A DNA stretch of 64,000 nt from Pseudomonas proteolytica (GCF_007858275.1 NZ_VFEV01000012.1:62001-126000); one strand, 5' to 3'. Shown: positions 33,977-43,825, counted from the first letter of the stretch. Notes: generated from the letters alone by a model not told the origin. Numbers and translations are program-made.

Positions 33977-34899
33977 GCGATATTCGGCAGTACGATCTCG
34001 TCGCTGCGCTGCACCCCAGCGGTGAAGGCGCGGCACAGTTCGAGGAACTCGCGCATGGCCGAGGTCTGGTACTTCTGTTTATGCCAGATAAAGTAGAACT
34101 GCCGGGCCAGGTCCAGGTCCGGCGTCTCCACTGGCACCAGGCTGCCACGGCGGAACGCATCCCGTAGCGCCAGGCGTGAAATGCAGCCAATCCCCAATCC
34201 GGACTCCACGGCCCGCTTGATCGCCTCGGTGTGCTCCAGCTCCAGGCGGATGTTCAGCGCGCTGCGATGATGGCGCATGGCTTGATCAAAGGTCAGGCGT
34301 GTCCCGGAGCCCTGTTCCCGCAGGATCCAGGCTTCATGGGTCAGTTGCTCCATGGTCGCCTGACCGCGCTGGGCCAGGGGATGCTGCGGCGCGCAGAACA
34401 CCACCAGCTCATCCTCGACCCAGGTTTGCACCTCGATGTCTGGGTGGCTGCAGTCGCCTTCGATTAGACCCAGATCAATTTCGTAATGCGCAACCTGATG
34501 CACGATATGCGCAGTGTTCTGTACATGCAGCTTCACCTGGCTCTCGGGATGCTGCTGCATGAAACTGCCGATCAGCAGGGTGGCCAGGTAATTGCCGATG
34601 GTCAGGGTGGCGCCGACCGCCAGGGAACCGAAGCCAGACTTGCCGTTGAGCAGGTCTTCGATCTCCTTGGCCTGGTCCAGCAGCGCCACCGCCTGGGGTA
34701 GCAGTTGATGGCCCAGGGCGTTGAGGCTCAGGCGTTTACCGGCGCGGTCGAATAATTGACAGCTGGATTGGCGCTCCAGCTCGGTGATCGAGGTGCTGGC
34801 GGCGGATTGAGATAAGGCCAGAAGGCCAGCAGCGCGTGACACACTTTCCTGCTGGGCGACGGCGACGAAGACTTGCAGTTGACGGAGAGTAAATCGCAT
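33973..34899 (-). CDS. finR: LysR-family regulator FinR, divergent from fpr
   Basis: 308 residues. N-terminal winged helix (MRFTLRQLQVFVAVAQQESVSRAAGLLALSQSAASTSITELE), then a substrate-binding-like effector domain. In P. putida FinR activates fpr in response to superoxide and nitric-oxide-like stress. ATG 34899 is the natural start; a longer frame would run through the shared promoter. The two genes are divergent with a 125-bp gap. Confidence 0.9.
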   Translation of the reverse strand: MRFTLRQLQVFVAVAQQESVSRAAGLLALSQSAASTSITELERQSSCQLFDRAGKRLSLNALGHQLLPQAVALLDQAKEIEDLLNGKSGFGSLAVGATLTIGNYLATLLIGSFMQQHPESQVKLHVQNTAHIVHQVAHYEIDLGLIEGDCSHPDIEVQTWVEDELVVFCAPQHPLAQRGQATMEQLTHEAWILREQGSGTRLTFDQAMRHHRSALNIRLELEHTEAIKRAVESGLGIGCISRLALRDAFRRGSLVPVETPDLDLARQFYFIWHKQKYQTSAMREFLELCRAFTAGVQRSDEIVLPNIA

Positions 34900-34911
34900 A
34901 TCGATATAACC

Positions 34912-34924
34912 GATAACCCTTATC
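34912..34924. promoter_or_regulatory. Candidate FinR operator in the finR-fpr gap
   Basis: GATAA-CCC-TTATC is a perfect inverted repeat 13 nt from the finR start, within a run of GATA-like repeats. Position fits LysR-type autoregulation and activation of fpr. No direct evidence for binding. Confidence 0.5.
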
Positions 34925-35024
34925 TTAATAATCCAGTTAACAGATATTGTCGCCGCCATTAGAATACTGTGCAATTGCGCACCTATCATTTTGGCGCAGA
35001 CCCATTTCCAGGAGTTCCCCGTAC

Positions 35025-35804
35025 ATGAGCAACATGAACCACGAGCGTGTCCTCAGTGTTCATCACTGGAACGACACTCTGTTCAGCTTCAAGTGCACCC
35101 GCGACCCGGGCTTGCGCTTCGAGAACGGTCAGTTCGTGATGATCGGCCTGCAACAGCCTAACGGCCGCCCGCTCATGCGCGCTTACTCCATCGCCAGCCC
35201 GAACTGGGAAGAGCATCTGGAGTTCTTCAGCATCAAGGTTCCGGATGGCCCGCTGACTTCCCAATTGCAGCATTTGAAGGAAGGCGATGAGATCATCATC
35301 AGCAAAAAACCGACTGGCACCCTGGTGCTGGACGATTTGAAGCCGGGCAAGCACCTGTACCTGCTCAGCACCGGTACTGGCCTCGCCCCCTTCATGAGCG
35401 TGATCCAGGACCCGGAAACCTACGAGCGCTTTGAAAAAGTGATCCTGTGCCACGGTGTGCGTTACGTCAACGAAGTCGCCTATCGCGAATTCATCACCGA
35501 ACACCTGCCGCAGAACGAATTCTTCGGCGAGGCGCTGCGTGAAAAGTTGATCTACTACCCAACCGTGACCCGCGAACCCTTCGAAAACGAAGGCCGCCTG
35601 ACCGACCTGATGCGCAGCGGCAAGCTGTTCAGCGATATCGGCCTGCCGCCGATCAACCCTGAAGACGACCGCGCCATGCTGTGCGGCAGCCCAAGCATGT
35701 TGGATGAGACCAGCGAAGTGCTGAACAGCTTCGGCCTGAAGGTTTCGCCACGGATGCGTGAGCCGGGTGACTACCTGATCGAACGCGCCTTCGTCGAGAA
35801 GTGA
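35025..35804 (+). CDS. fpr: Ferredoxin--NADP+ reductase
   Basis: 259 residues. Moves electrons between NADPH and ferredoxin/flavodoxin, helping repair of Fe-S clusters under oxidative stress. FAD site RAYSIASPNWEEHLEFF (about residues 50-66), NADP+ motif LSTGTGLAPFMSV (about 113-125), and AMLCGSPSML near residue 220. Start ATG 35025 gives the normal protein (MSNMNHERVL); AGGAG lies 10 nt upstream. FinR is encoded divergently. Confidence 0.95.
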   Translation: MSNMNHERVLSVHHWNDTLFSFKCTRDPGLRFENGQFVMIGLQQPNGRPLMRAYSIASPNWEEHLEFFSIKVPDGPLTSQLQHLKEGDEIIISKKPTGTLVLDDLKPGKHLYLLSTGTGLAPFMSVIQDPETYERFEKVILCHGVRYVNEVAYREFITEHLPQNEFFGEALREKLIYYPTVTREPFENEGRLTDLMRSGKLFSDIGLPPINPEDDRAMLCGSPSMLDETSEVLNSFGLKVSPRMREPGDYLIERAFVEK

Positions 35805-35814
35805 CCCCGGCACA

Positions 35815-35913
35815 CCTGTAGGAGCGAGCTTGCTCGCGAAAGTCGTCAACGTTAACTCGGTCGAGTTGACGCGTTGCCCTTGGGTTCTTCGCGAGCAAGC
35901 TCGCTCCTACAGG
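35815..35913. repeat. REPIN after fpr
   Basis: 26-nt perfect arms, 35815-35840 and 35888-35913, with GGAGCGAGCTTGCTCGCGAA core. Lies between fpr and its terminator. Confidence 0.93.
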
Positions 35914-35930
35914 TGAAGGCGTTTGCAAAG

Positions 35931-35969
35931 AAAAGCCCGCATTGCCTGTGAAGGCAGTGCGGGCTTTTT
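35931..35969. terminator. Bidirectional terminator between fpr and trmO
   Basis: 17-bp stem AAAAGCCCGCATTGCCT / AGGCAGTGCGGGCTTTT (one G-U pair), GTGA loop, T and A tracts on both sides. Confidence 0.92.
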
Positions 35970-35981
35970 CATTGCTGCGAT

Positions 35982-36677
35982 TTACTGCGCGGCAACCACT
36001 TCAAGCACACAAATCATCCCCGCCTCGGGATAGTGCCAACGCACATCCACATCCCAGAACCGCACGCCGTATTCGCGCTCTGGCCCGGGCGTCTGATAGG
36101 CCGGGCGTGGATCCTGCGCCAGGCATTGTTCAATCAGCTCCACCAACGGCTCGCCAAGGCGCTGAGCGTGAGTGTGAGCCTGTTGCAGGGCGGTCTTCAG
36201 CCATTGCACGGGGATCAGCGCCGGTGCGGCACTGGCAATGCTGTTGGTGGCCGTGTCGATGATGTCGGCATACGGCACATACGGCTTGATATCCAATACC
36301 GGCGTGCCATCGAGCAGATCGATCCCGGAAACCCACAGCCGGCCCGGCTCCACCTTGTCCAGTTTCACCACCGACTGGCCGATCCCATTGGGGCGATGGG
36401 TTGCGCGGGTGGCAAATACACCCATGGATGTGTTGCCGCCCAGGCGCGGTGGGCGCACTTTCAAGCGCGGCTTGTCTTCCAGGGCCTGATGAAACAGGAA
36501 CAGCAGCCACACATGGCTGACCTGCTCCAGGCCTTGCACCGCCTCACCCTGGTCGAACGGCGCCACCAACTCCAACACGCCCCGTGCGGCGGGCGCCAGT
36601 TGTGGCTGGCGCGGGATGGCGAACTTCTCCTTGAAGCAGGAGCGCACGAAGCCCACGGGCGAGACGTTGTAACTCAT
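35982..36677 (-). CDS. trmO: tRNA (N6-threonylcarbamoyladenosine37) methyltransferase
   Basis: 231 residues. Methylates t6A to m6t6A in tRNA-Thr with S-adenosylmethionine. TrmO/TsaA (UPF0066) features: VGFVRSCFKEKFAIPRQPQL, THRPNGIGQSVVKL and LDGTPVLDIKPYVPYAD. Its stop lies next to the shared fpr terminator. Closely precedes (on the minus strand follows) a DUF1456 gene with a 3-nt gap, suggesting one transcript. Confidence 0.92.
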   Translation of the reverse strand: MSYNVSPVGFVRSCFKEKFAIPRQPQLAPAARGVLELVAPFDQGEAVQGLEQVSHVWLLFLFHQALEDKPRLKVRPPRLGGNTSMGVFATRATHRPNGIGQSVVKLDKVEPGRLWVSGIDLLDGTPVLDIKPYVPYADIIDTATNSIASAAPALIPVQWLKTALQQAHTHAQRLGEPLVELIEQCLAQDPRPAYQTPGPEREYGVRFWDVDVRWHYPEAGMICVLEVVAAQ

Positions 36678-36680
36678 GGC

Positions 36681-37142
36681 TTACGCGCGAACCCGCAGGG
36701 TCAGGCCCTTGAGGAAGTTACGCAGCAACTGGTCGCCACACGGACGATAGTTGGTGTGGCCGAACTTGCGGAACAGCGCGCTCAGCTCTGGCTTGGACAC
36801 CGGGAACTCGGCAGCCTTGAGGATGGCGTGCATGTCGTCTTCCTTGAGTTCGAAGGCCACGCGCAGCTTCTTGAGGATGATGTTGTTGGTCACCGGGGTT
36901 TCGATCGGCTGTGGTGGACGGCTTTCATCCTTGCCGCGCTTGAAGATCACCAGGCCATCGAGGAAATGCGCCATGACCTCGTCGGGGCAGAACACGAAGC
37001 CTTCTTCCTCGTCTTTCTTGAGGTAGGTCAGCAGGTCTTCCTTGGACACTTCCATGCCGCCGATCTTGATGATCTCGACCATCTTGTTGTCGCTGATGTC
37101 GAGCATGTAGCGCACGCTGCGCAGTACGTCATTGTGAATCAT
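36681..37142 (-). CDS. DUF1456 family protein (YehS-like)
   Basis: 153 residues in two similar helical halves (NDVLRSVRYMLDISDNKMVEIIKIGG... and NNIILKKLRVAFELKEDDMHAILKAAEF...), each like a DUF1456 repeat. No membrane segment, no known function. Start ATG 37142 (MIHNDVLRS) fits the repeat. Ends 3 nt before the trmO gene start and 66 nt after the pseudouridine-synthase gene, on the same strand. Confidence 0.85.
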   Translation of the reverse strand: MIHNDVLRSVRYMLDISDNKMVEIIKIGGMEVSKEDLLTYLKKDEEEGFVFCPDEVMAHFLDGLVIFKRGKDESRPPQPIETPVTNNIILKKLRVAFELKEDDMHAILKAAEFPVSKPELSALFRKFGHTNYRPCGDQLLRNFLKGLTLRVRA

Positions 37143-37208
37143 GGTGGGCAATCCTGGTATTCGACTGTAGACACCGCCCGGGCGGGCGATGTCGATAGAT
37201 AGGGTGGC

Positions 37209-37919
37209 TTAGAACTTTTCTTTGCCGGACATGTAGCGCCACTGGCCGACCGGCACCTTGCCGATGGACACGCCGCCAATGCGGATGCGGCGAATGGCCA
37301 CAACCTTCAGGCCAATGGCTTCGCAGAACAGGGCGATGATGCCGGGCTGCGGGTTTTTCAGGGCAAAGCGCAGGCGGTTCTCGTTCTGCCAGCTGGCTTT
37401 GACCGCCGGCAATTCCTTGCCTTTGTACATCAGGCCGTGGGCGAGGCGGTTCAGGCCGTGCTCTGCCACGTCACCTGCGACCTCGACCACATACTCCTGC
37501 TCGATCTTGGCGGCGTCGGCCGTCAGCTTGCGCAGGATCTTCCAGTCCTGGGTAAACACCAGCAGGCCGCTGGCCTTGGCTTGCAGATCGGCGCTGGCGG
37601 TCAGGCGCAGGAAGTGGCCTTTGAGCGGGCGCTTGCTGAAGCGGTGTTCTTCCGACAGCGTCTCGGCGCTCAGAGATTGCATCGCGCTGTCGACGTCCAC
37701 GCCGGCCGGGGCATGAAACAGGATAGTCACCGGCTCCGGAGCCGTGGCCTTGGCCTCGGGATCAAGTTCGACTTTTTGTGTCGTGACCTTGAACTGCGGC
37801 TCGTCGATCACTTCGCCATCCACCGAGACCCAGCCGCCTTCGATGAACAGCTCGGCCTCCCGACGGGAGCAACCGACCAGTTCGATAAGGCGTTTGGAGA
37901 GGCGTATGGGGTCAGTCAT
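37209..37919 (-). CDS. Pseudouridine synthase, RsuA/RluF family
   Basis: 236 residues. An N-terminal S4 RNA-binding domain (LSKRLIELVGCSRREAELFIEGGWVSVDG) and a catalytic domain with the Asp region ASADLQAKASGLLVFTQD. Motif I differs from the usual GRLDxxSxGL: Gly, Arg and Leu are replaced, but the catalytic Asp is kept. Possible substrate: 23S rRNA (RluF-like). Start ATG 37919. Confidence 0.82.
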   Translation of the reverse strand: MTDPIRLSKRLIELVGCSRREAELFIEGGWVSVDGEVIDEPQFKVTTQKVELDPEAKATAPEPVTILFHAPAGVDVDSAMQSLSAETLSEEHRFSKRPLKGHFLRLTASADLQAKASGLLVFTQDWKILRKLTADAAKIEQEYVVEVAGDVAEHGLNRLAHGLMYKGKELPAVKASWQNENRLRFALKNPQPGIIALFCEAIGLKVVAIRRIRIGGVSIGKVPVGQWRYMSGKEKF

Positions 37920-38003
37920 GACAAGGGCCGTAACAAAAGGGGGCCGCTATTGTACCTGCCTGGCGCCGGTTAATCCCGGCCCCATTTCAGTGCTCGCGCT
38001 TTT

Positions 38004-38328
38004 TGTGGGAGCTGGCTTGTCTGCGATGGCATCACCTCGGCCTACCTGATGCACCGAGTTGACCGCATCGCAGCGTAAGTATCTACACAACTTTCAGAAA
38101 CTGACGAACTCCCCTGTGGCGAGCGGGCTTGCCCGCGCTGGGCTGCGAAGCAGCCCCAAAACCAGCCGCTGCGGTGTATCTGGTACAACGCATTCGGCTT
38201 ATTGGGGCTGCTTCGCAGCCCAGCGCGGGCAAGCCCGCTCGCCACAACTGCGCTATCTGCCTGGATCTAGGCGTTGCGGCAAAGTTGTGTAGATACCTAT
38301 GCGCATCGCAGGCAAGCCAGCTCCTACA
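38004..38328. repeat. REPIN interrupted by a MITE-like insertion that carries a second REPIN
   Basis: Outer REPIN arms are 38004-38028 and 38304-38328 (GGAGCTGGCTTG... type). The right arm is cut after GCATCGCAG (38065-38073); the same nine bases recur at 38303-38311, where the arm resumes. Between them lies a 229-bp element. An inner REPIN with 43-nt perfect arms (38115-38157, 38204-38246) is inside the element. Confidence 0.85.
38074..38302. mobile_element. Non-coding MITE-like element with 9-bp target duplication
   Basis: Flanked by direct copies of GCATCGCAG. Near both ends lies a perfect 16-bp inverted repeat (GTATCTACACAACTTT at 38079-38094, reverse at 38281-38296). No transposase gene. 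The inner REPIN inside it may be cargo or a later event. Confidence 0.7.
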
Positions 38329-38344
38329 TTTGATTTGGGTTGTG

Positions 38345-38815
38345 TCAGCCGCTGCGTGTTTGCTGGGCCTGGCGCAAACGCATGTGCAGCAAAGGGTAGG
38401 GCTGGCCCATGCCGTCATGCTCGGTGCGTCCGATCACTTCAAAACCTTGTTTGATATAGAAGCCCAGGGCCTGTGGGTTCTGTTCGTTGACGTCCAGTTC
38501 ATCGGCATTCATCGACGCAACGGCATAGTGCAGCAATTGCCGCCCCAGGCCTTGGCCCCGGTACTGCGGATCGATGAACAGCATCTCGACCTTGCCTGCG
38601 GCGACGCCGGCAAACCCGGTGATCCGTTGGCGCGCGTCCTTGGTACAGATCAGCATCACCGCATCGAGGTAGCGCGTCAGCACCAGGTGTCGCAGGCGCT
38701 CGATGTAGCTTTGCGGCAGGAAGTCATGGGTGGCCCGCACCGATGCCTCCCAGATCCGGGTCAGCTCCTGATAGTCGCTGGGTTTAGGCGTGTGAATAAC
38801 CGAGTGCTGGCCCAT
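38345..38815 (-). CDS. GNAT N-acetyltransferase
   Basis: 156 residues. Acetyl-CoA-binding motif RGQGLGRQLL (about residues 90-99) and the preceding VEMLFIDPQYRG beta strand are typical. ATG 38815 (MGQHSVIHTPKPSD) is preferred, since the longer frame would overlap the rimO terminator. It resembles YjaB-like acetyltransferases. The substrate is unknown. Lies between the nested repeat region and rimO, all on the minus strand. Confidence 0.8.
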   Translation of the reverse strand: MGQHSVIHTPKPSDYQELTRIWEASVRATHDFLPQSYIERLRHLVLTRYLDAVMLICTKDARQRITGFAGVAAGKVEMLFIDPQYRGQGLGRQLLHYAVASMNADELDVNEQNPQALGFYIKQGFEVIGRTEHDGMGQPYPLLHMRLRQAQQTRSG

Positions 38816-38866
38816 GCCCGCTGCTCCTTGCTGCTTGTTGGCGGTGATGGGGCAAACGATAGACCT

Positions 38867-38904
38867 AAAAAAGCCCCGCATCTTGTCCAGAAGCAGGGCT
38901 TTTT
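38867..38904 (-). terminator. Intrinsic terminator of rimO
   Basis: Minus-strand stem AAAAAGCCC...GGGCTTTTT with A/T tracts on both sides, just downstream of the rimO stop. Confidence 0.8.
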
Positions 38905-38918
38905 CAATTTTTTACAGC

Positions 38919-40259
38919 TTAGTCGCGTTTTTGCGCCCAGAGGTCGTACTCGTCGGCGTCGGTGACTGTGCACCACACCTTGTCGCCTGGCTTGAGACCG
39001 CTGGCGTCGTCGATAAATACGTTACCGTCGATTTCCGGAGCGTCGAAGAAGCAACGGCCGACCGCGCCTTGCTCGTCCACTTCGTCGATCAGTACTTCGA
39101 TTTCCTTGCCGATACGCAGTTGCAGGCGGGCCGAGCTGATGGCCTGCTGATGGGCCATGAAACGCTCCCAACGGTCCTGCTTGACGTCATCCGGCACCAC
39201 GGCCAGGTCCAGCAGGTTGGCTGGCGCACCTTCCACTGGCGAATATTGGAAGCAGCCGACGCGATCGAGTTGGGCTTCGGTCAGCCAGTCCAGCAGGTAC
39301 TGGAAGTCTTCTTCGGTTTCGCCGGGGAAGCCGACGATAAAGGTCGAGCGGATGATCAGCTCGGGGCAGATCTGGCGCCAGTTCTTGATCCGCGCCAGGG
39401 TCTTGTCTTCAAAGGCCGGGCGTTTCATGGCCTTGAGCACTTTCGGGCTGGCGTGTTGGAACGGGATGTCCAGATACGGCAGGATCTTGCCGGCGGCCAT
39501 CAGCGGGATCAGCTCGTCGACGTGTGGGTACGGGTACACGTAGTGCAGGCGTACCCACACACCCAGGCTGCTCAATGCTTCGCAGAGTTCGGTCATGCGG
39601 GTTTTCACCGGCGCGCCATTCCAGAAACCGGTGCGGTACTTCACGTCGACGCCGTAGGCGCTGGTGTCCTGGGAGATCACCAGCAGCTCTTTGACGCCAG
39701 ACTTGACCAGGCGCTGGGCTTCGTCCAGCACATCACCCACCGGGCGGCTGACCAGCTTGCCGCGCATCGACGGGATGATGCAGAAGCTGCAGCTGTGGTT
39801 GCAGCCTTCGGAAATCTTCAGGTAAGCGTAATGACGTGGCGTCAGCTTGATGCCTTGCGGCGGCACCAGGTCGATCAACGGGTTGTGATCCTGGCGCGGC
39901 GGCACCACCTCATGCACGGCGTTGACCACCTGCTCGTACTGCTGCGGGCCGGTCACGGCCAGCACGCTTGGGTGCACGTTGCGGATGTTGCCTTCTTCCA
40001 CACCCATGCAGCCGGTGACGATCACCTTGCCGTTTTCCTTGATGGCTTCGCCGATCACTTCCAGAGACTCTGCCTTGGCCGAGTCAATGAAGCCACAGGT
40101 GTTGACTACCACCACATCGGCGTCCTGGTAGGTGGACACGACGTCGTAGCCTTCCATGCGCAGTTGGGTGAGGATGCGCTCGGAGTCGACGAGCGCCTTC
40201 GGGCAACCCAGGGAAACAAAGCCAACCTTGGGGTTGGCTTTTGCGATGGTGGTGGACAT
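38919..40259 (-). CDS. rimO: Ribosomal protein S12 methylthiotransferase RimO
   Basis: 446 residues. Radical-SAM enzyme adding a methylthio group to Asp of ribosomal protein S12. N-terminal UPF0004 domain with three cysteines (GCPKAL, NTCGF, GCMGV), radical-SAM motif CNHSCSFC (C-x3-C-x2-C), and a C-terminal TRAM domain ([21 protein letters not shown]). Start ATG 40259 ([11 protein letters not shown]). Confidence 0.95.
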   Translation of the reverse strand: MSTTIAKANPKVGFVSLGCPKALVDSERILTQLRMEGYDVVSTYQDADVVVVNTCGFIDSAKAESLEVIGEAIKENGKVIVTGCMGVEEGNIRNVHPSVLAVTGPQQYEQVVNAVHEVVPPRQDHNPLIDLVPPQGIKLTPRHYAYLKISEGCNHSCSFCIIPSMRGKLVSRPVGDVLDEAQRLVKSGVKELLVISQDTSAYGVDVKYRTGFWNGAPVKTRMTELCEALSSLGVWVRLHYVYPYPHVDELIPLMAAGKILPYLDIPFQHASPKVLKAMKRPAFEDKTLARIKNWRQICPELIIRSTFIVGFPGETEEDFQYLLDWLTEAQLDRVGCFQYSPVEGAPANLLDLAVVPDDVKQDRWERFMAHQQAISSARLQLRIGKEIEVLIDEVDEQGAVGRCFFDAPEIDGNVFIDDASGLKPGDKVWCTVTDADEYDLWAQKRD

Positions 40260-40562
40260 GTCTAACCTCGGTATTGAATGACGCCGCCAGTCGGGCACGA
40301 CAGGGCAGCGGACGGGCACTTGATGTGCCTCTGATCAAAAAGTGCGCAATTCTAGCGGCGGGAAACGCGCTTGACCAGCTTTATGCAGGGAAATACGACG
40401 AGTGCTGCGCTATGCTTCGCGCCGTTGCACTTGTGTAAAGCCGATGGTCAACAAATCATCTGTTACTAGAAGTAAAACAGCGCATGCTGTGGACAGCTTA
40501 GGCTTAGCTGTACAGCTGTGCTGTTTATAAAAGACCTCAGGTCAAAAGGGCAGGAGTGGTTG
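40260..40562. other. rimO-kup intergenic region
   Basis: About 300 bases between divergent starts. Seen: a perfect 12-bp palindrome AGCTGTACAGCT (40506-40517) and TATAAA (40526-40531), a possible -10 element for kup. AGGAG is at 40552-40556. No gene seen. Confidence 0.4.
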
Positions 40563-42464
40563 ATGGGTCAGGCAAATAGTCAGGCGGCGGATGCCGGGCA
40601 TTCCAGCGCAAAGCCAATTGGCATGTTGGTGGCAGCTGTCGGGGTGGTCTACGGCGATATCGGTACCAGCCCGCTCTACACCCTTAAAGAGGTGTTTTCT
40701 GGCAACTATGGGGTTCAGGTCAATCATGATGGGGTGCTGGGGATCCTGGCCCTGATCTTCTGGTCGCTGATCTGGGTGGTGTCGATCAAGTACATGTTGT
40801 TCGTACTGCGCGCCGACAACCAGGGTGAGGGCGGCATCATGGCCCTTACCGCACTGGCCCGACGGGCGGCCGGCAATCACCCGCGGTTGCGCAGTTTCCT
40901 GGTGGTGTGCGGCCTGTGCGGCGCGGCGCTGTTCTATGGCGACAGCATGATCACCCCGGCGATTTCGGTATTGTCGGCCATCGAGGGCCTGGAACTGGCG
41001 TTCGATGGCCTGGAGCACTGGGTCGTGCCCGTGGCGCTGGTGGTGCTGGTGGGGTTGTTCCTGATCCAGAAACATGGGACAGACCGCATCGGCAAGCTGT
41101 TCGGGCCGGTGATGGTCACCTGGTTCCTGGTGCTGGGCGGCCTGGGCATCTATGGCATTGTCCAGCACCCCGAAGTGCTCAACGCGATGAACCCGATGTG
41201 GGGCGTGCGTTTCTTCATGGTGCATCCGGGTATCGGTGTGGCGATCCTTGGCGCGGTGGTGCTGGCCTTGACCGGTGCCGAGGCGCTGTATGCCGACATG
41301 GGTCACTTCGGCCGCAAACCCATTGCCCGCGCCTGGTTCATCCTGGTGCTGCCGGCGCTGGTGCTCAACTATTTTGGCCAGGGCGCGATGTTGCTGGGCG
41401 ACCCCGAAGCCGCGCGCAACCCGTTCTACCTGCTGGCGCCAAGCTGGGCATTGCTGCCGCTGGTGGGGTTGTCCACCCTGGCGACGGTGATTGCTTCCCA
41501 GGCGGTGATTTCCGGTGCGTTCTCGTTGACGCGCCAGGCGATCCAGTTGGGTTACATCCCGCGCATGCATATCCAGCACACCTCCAGCGCCGAACAGGGC
41601 CAGATCTATATTGGCGCGGTGAACTGGTCGCTGATGGTCGGTGTAATCCTGCTGGTGCTGGGCTTCGAGTCCTCGGGCGCCCTGGCCTCGGCTTACGGGG
41701 TGGCCGTGACCGGGACCATGCTGATGACCACCATCCTGGTATCCGCCGTGATGCTGCTGCTGTGGAAGTGGCCGCCGGTATTGGCAGTGCCTGTTTTGCT
41801 GGGCTTTTTGCTGGTGGATGGCCTGTTCTTCGCGGCCAACGTGCCGAAAGTCGTCCAGGGCGGCGCGTTCCCGGTGCTGGCGGGGATCGTGCTGTTTGTG
41901 TTGATGACCACCTGGAAGCGCGGTAAGCAATTGCTGGTGGAGCGCCTGGACGAGGGCGGGCTGCCGCTGCCGATCTTTATCAGCAGCATCCGCGTGCAAC
42001 CGCCCCATCGCGTACAGGGCACGGCGGTGTTCCTCACCGCCCGCCCGGACGCGGTGCCCCACGCCTTGTTGCACAACCTGCTGCACAACCAGGTGCTGCA
42101 CGAGCAAGTGGTGCTGTTGACGGTGGTCTATGAAGATATCCCGCGCGTCCCGGCCCAGCGCCGCTTCGAGGTGGACTCCTACGGTGACGGCTTCTTCCGG
42201 GTGATCCTGCACTTCGGCTTTACCGATGAGCCGGACGTGCCCGAAGCCCTGAAGCTGTGCCACTTGGATGACCTGGACTTTAGCCCCATGCGCACCACGT
42301 ACTTCCTCAGCCGCGAGACGGTCATCGCCTCCAAGCTTGAGGGCATGGCGCGCTGGCGGGAAGGGTTGTTCGCCTTCATGCTGAAGAACGCCAACGGCAA
42401 CCTGCGCTTCTTCAAGCTGCCGGTGAACCGGGTGATTGAGCTGGGCACCCAGGTAGAAATGTAG
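40563..42464 (+). CDS. kup: Low-affinity potassium transporter Kup
   Basis: 633 residues. Inner-membrane K+/H+ symporter with about 12 helices (residues about 20-430) and a cytoplasmic C-terminal domain. Signature [16 protein letters not shown] is near residues 28-43, followed by the family sequence [14 protein letters not shown]. Start ATG 40563 has AGGAG 6 nt upstream; an in-frame extension upstream is unlikely. Monocistronic, ended by a strong terminator. Confidence 0.95.
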   Translation: MGQANSQAADAGHSSAKPIGMLVAAVGVVYGDIGTSPLYTLKEVFSGNYGVQVNHDGVLGILALIFWSLIWVVSIKYMLFVLRADNQGEGGIMALTALARRAAGNHPRLRSFLVVCGLCGAALFYGDSMITPAISVLSAIEGLELAFDGLEHWVVPVALVVLVGLFLIQKHGTDRIGKLFGPVMVTWFLVLGGLGIYGIVQHPEVLNAMNPMWGVRFFMVHPGIGVAILGAVVLALTGAEALYADMGHFGRKPIARAWFILVLPALVLNYFGQGAMLLGDPEAARNPFYLLAPSWALLPLVGLSTLATVIASQAVISGAFSLTRQAIQLGYIPRMHIQHTSSAEQGQIYIGAVNWSLMVGVILLVLGFESSGALASAYGVAVTGTMLMTTILVSAVMLLLWKWPPVLAVPVLLGFLLVDGLFFAANVPKVVQGGAFPVLAGIVLFVLMTTWKRGKQLLVERLDEGGLPLPIFISSIRVQPPHRVQGTAVFLTARPDAVPHALLHNLLHNQVLHEQVVLLTVVYEDIPRVPAQRRFEVDSYGDGFFRVILHFGFTDEPDVPEALKLCHLDDLDFSPMRTTYFLSRETVIASKLEGMARWREGLFAFMLKNANGNLRFFKLPVNRVIELGTQVEM

Positions 42465-42470
42465 CCCAAC

Positions 42471-42508
42471 AAAAAGCCCCCGTTGCCGTGCGGCAGCGGG
42501 GGCTTTTT
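42471..42508 (+). terminator. Intrinsic terminator after kup
   Basis: AAAAAGCCCCC...GGGGGCTTTTT with additional internal pairing (GTTGCCG/CGGCAGC). The A tract lets it also serve the convergent gene at 42545-43825. Confidence 0.9.
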
Positions 42509-42544
42509 AGTGCCTGAGGAAACTGGCTCCTACAGGATGGGCGT

Positions 42545-43825
42545 TTACTCGGCCTTGGCCTGGCGCTTCTCGATGATATCCACCAGGCGCTTGGCCAGTG
42601 CCGGGTAGTTCTCGTCGAAGTGATGGCCGCCCGGTAGCTTCATGGCTTCACCCACGGCGGTCTTGTCGGTGCAGCCACTCTCGTCGACTTCTTCTTCGCC
42701 GTAGATGCACACCACCTTGGCCGCTGGCAGCTTGGCCATTTCCGGGCCGGTGGCTGCCTCTTTGCCGGCATTGCCCAGCCAGCCTTCCACTTCGATCTCA
42801 AAGCTACCGGTGCGGGCGAAGGCCAGCAGGATAATAGCGTCTACCCGTTGCTGTTCGGCTTCCGGCAGGCGGTTGTAGATGGCTGGCAGCACATCGGCGC
42901 CGAACGAATAGCCGGTCAGCACAAAACGCTTGGTGCCCCATTTTTGCCGGTAGTGTTGCATCAGCTCGGTCAGGTCCTTGGCGCTCTGCTCCGGGCTTTT
43001 GTGCTGCCAGTAGTAGCGCAGGGTGTCGATACCGACCACCGGGTAACCGATCTTCGCCATCTCGCCGGCCACGTCGCGGTCCAGGTCGCGCCAGCCGCCG
43101 TCGCCGGAAAGGAACAGGGTCACGGTGTCCTTGGCCTGGCCAGCCGGCACTTCAACCACCGGGATCGCCAGGCCGCCATTGTCCGAACCCACCAGTTGCT
43201 TGCGCAGCTCGTTGTTCAATACCTGCGGGTAGTTGATGTCGTAGTCGCTGATGCTGGTGGTGGCACGCGGCGTGTCGCGTACGAAGCTGGCGCTTTCGTC
43301 GTCAGGGTTATCGTTCCAGGCCACCAGCCAGTTGCCGTGGGCGGCAGTCTTGGGCAGCGGGTCCTTGCAACCTTCCTGGACCAGGGCGAAGCCTACGGAG
43401 ATGGCGTTGGCCTTGTCGTCGTTCTGCGTTGCCAGCCAGCGCCAGGCCAGCGCGGCGCCAGGGCCGATGCCGCTGACCAGGGTGGCCGGGCCCTTGAGCT
43501 GGCCGAGGGCCGCTTGCAGGGCTTGTTCTTGCAGCTTGCAGTCGTCCTTGGGCAGGATCACTTGCACGATCTGCGCGCTGCCGCCCTGGCTCAGGGCAAT
43601 CAGCTGGCTGTCGGTCAGGCTGGCGTCGGCCATCACGGCTACCGCTACACGGGCCTTGGCGCTGGTGCCTGGGGTCACACGGGTCATGGTCGAGCCGTCG
43701 GCCTGGGGCAGTTGTTCCAGGGTCGGTTGAGGGGCGGGGCGATTCCAGTACCAGTAGCCGCCACCGAGGATCAGGGCCAGCACCACCAGGCTTGCCAATA
43801 CATACCGCCAGGAGCGTCGAATCAT
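42545..43825 (-). CDS. VirJ/AcvB-family protein, probable alanyl-phosphatidylglycerol hydrolase
   Basis: 426 residues. A membrane anchor or signal at about 8-27 is followed by a periplasmic alpha/beta-hydrolase fold. The nucleophile region is GYSFGADVLPA (about residue 315), preceded by FLSGDGGWRDLDRDVA. The homolog in P. aeruginosa (PA0919) removes alanine from alanyl-phosphatidylglycerol made by the neighbour. Its ATG overlaps the mprF stop by one base (TGATG), so the pair is coupled. Confidence 0.87.
   Translation of the reverse strand: MIRRSWRYVLASLVVLALILGGGYWYWNRPAPQPTLEQLPQADGSTMTRVTPGTSAKARVAVAVMADASLTDSQLIALSQGGSAQIVQVILPKDDCKLQEQALQAALGQLKGPATLVSGIGPGAALAWRWLATQNDDKANAISVGFALVQEGCKDPLPKTAAHGNWLVAWNDNPDDESASFVRDTPRATTSISDYDINYPQVLNNELRKQLVGSDNGGLAIPVVEVPAGQAKDTVTLFLSGDGGWRDLDRDVAGEMAKIGYPVVGIDTLRYYWQHKSPEQSAKDLTELMQHYRQKWGTKRFVLTGYSFGADVLPAIYNRLPEAEQQRVDAIILLAFARTGSFEIEVEGWLGNAGKEAATGPEMAKLPAAKVVCIYGEEEVDESGCTDKTAVGEAMKLPGGHHFDENYPALAKRLVDIIEKRQAKAE

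Noticed and set aside
38074..38302. Insertion sequence with transposase
   Set aside because: Only 229 bp long, no coding capacity; only a MITE-like element is supported.
38816..38881. Longer start for the GNAT gene
   Set aside because: It would include the rimO terminator stem; the fold begins at the later ATG 38815.
42515..42545. REP fragment (GGCTCCTACAGG) near the kup terminator
   Set aside because: Only a dozen matching bases and no partner arm; may be a remnant but is too short to call.
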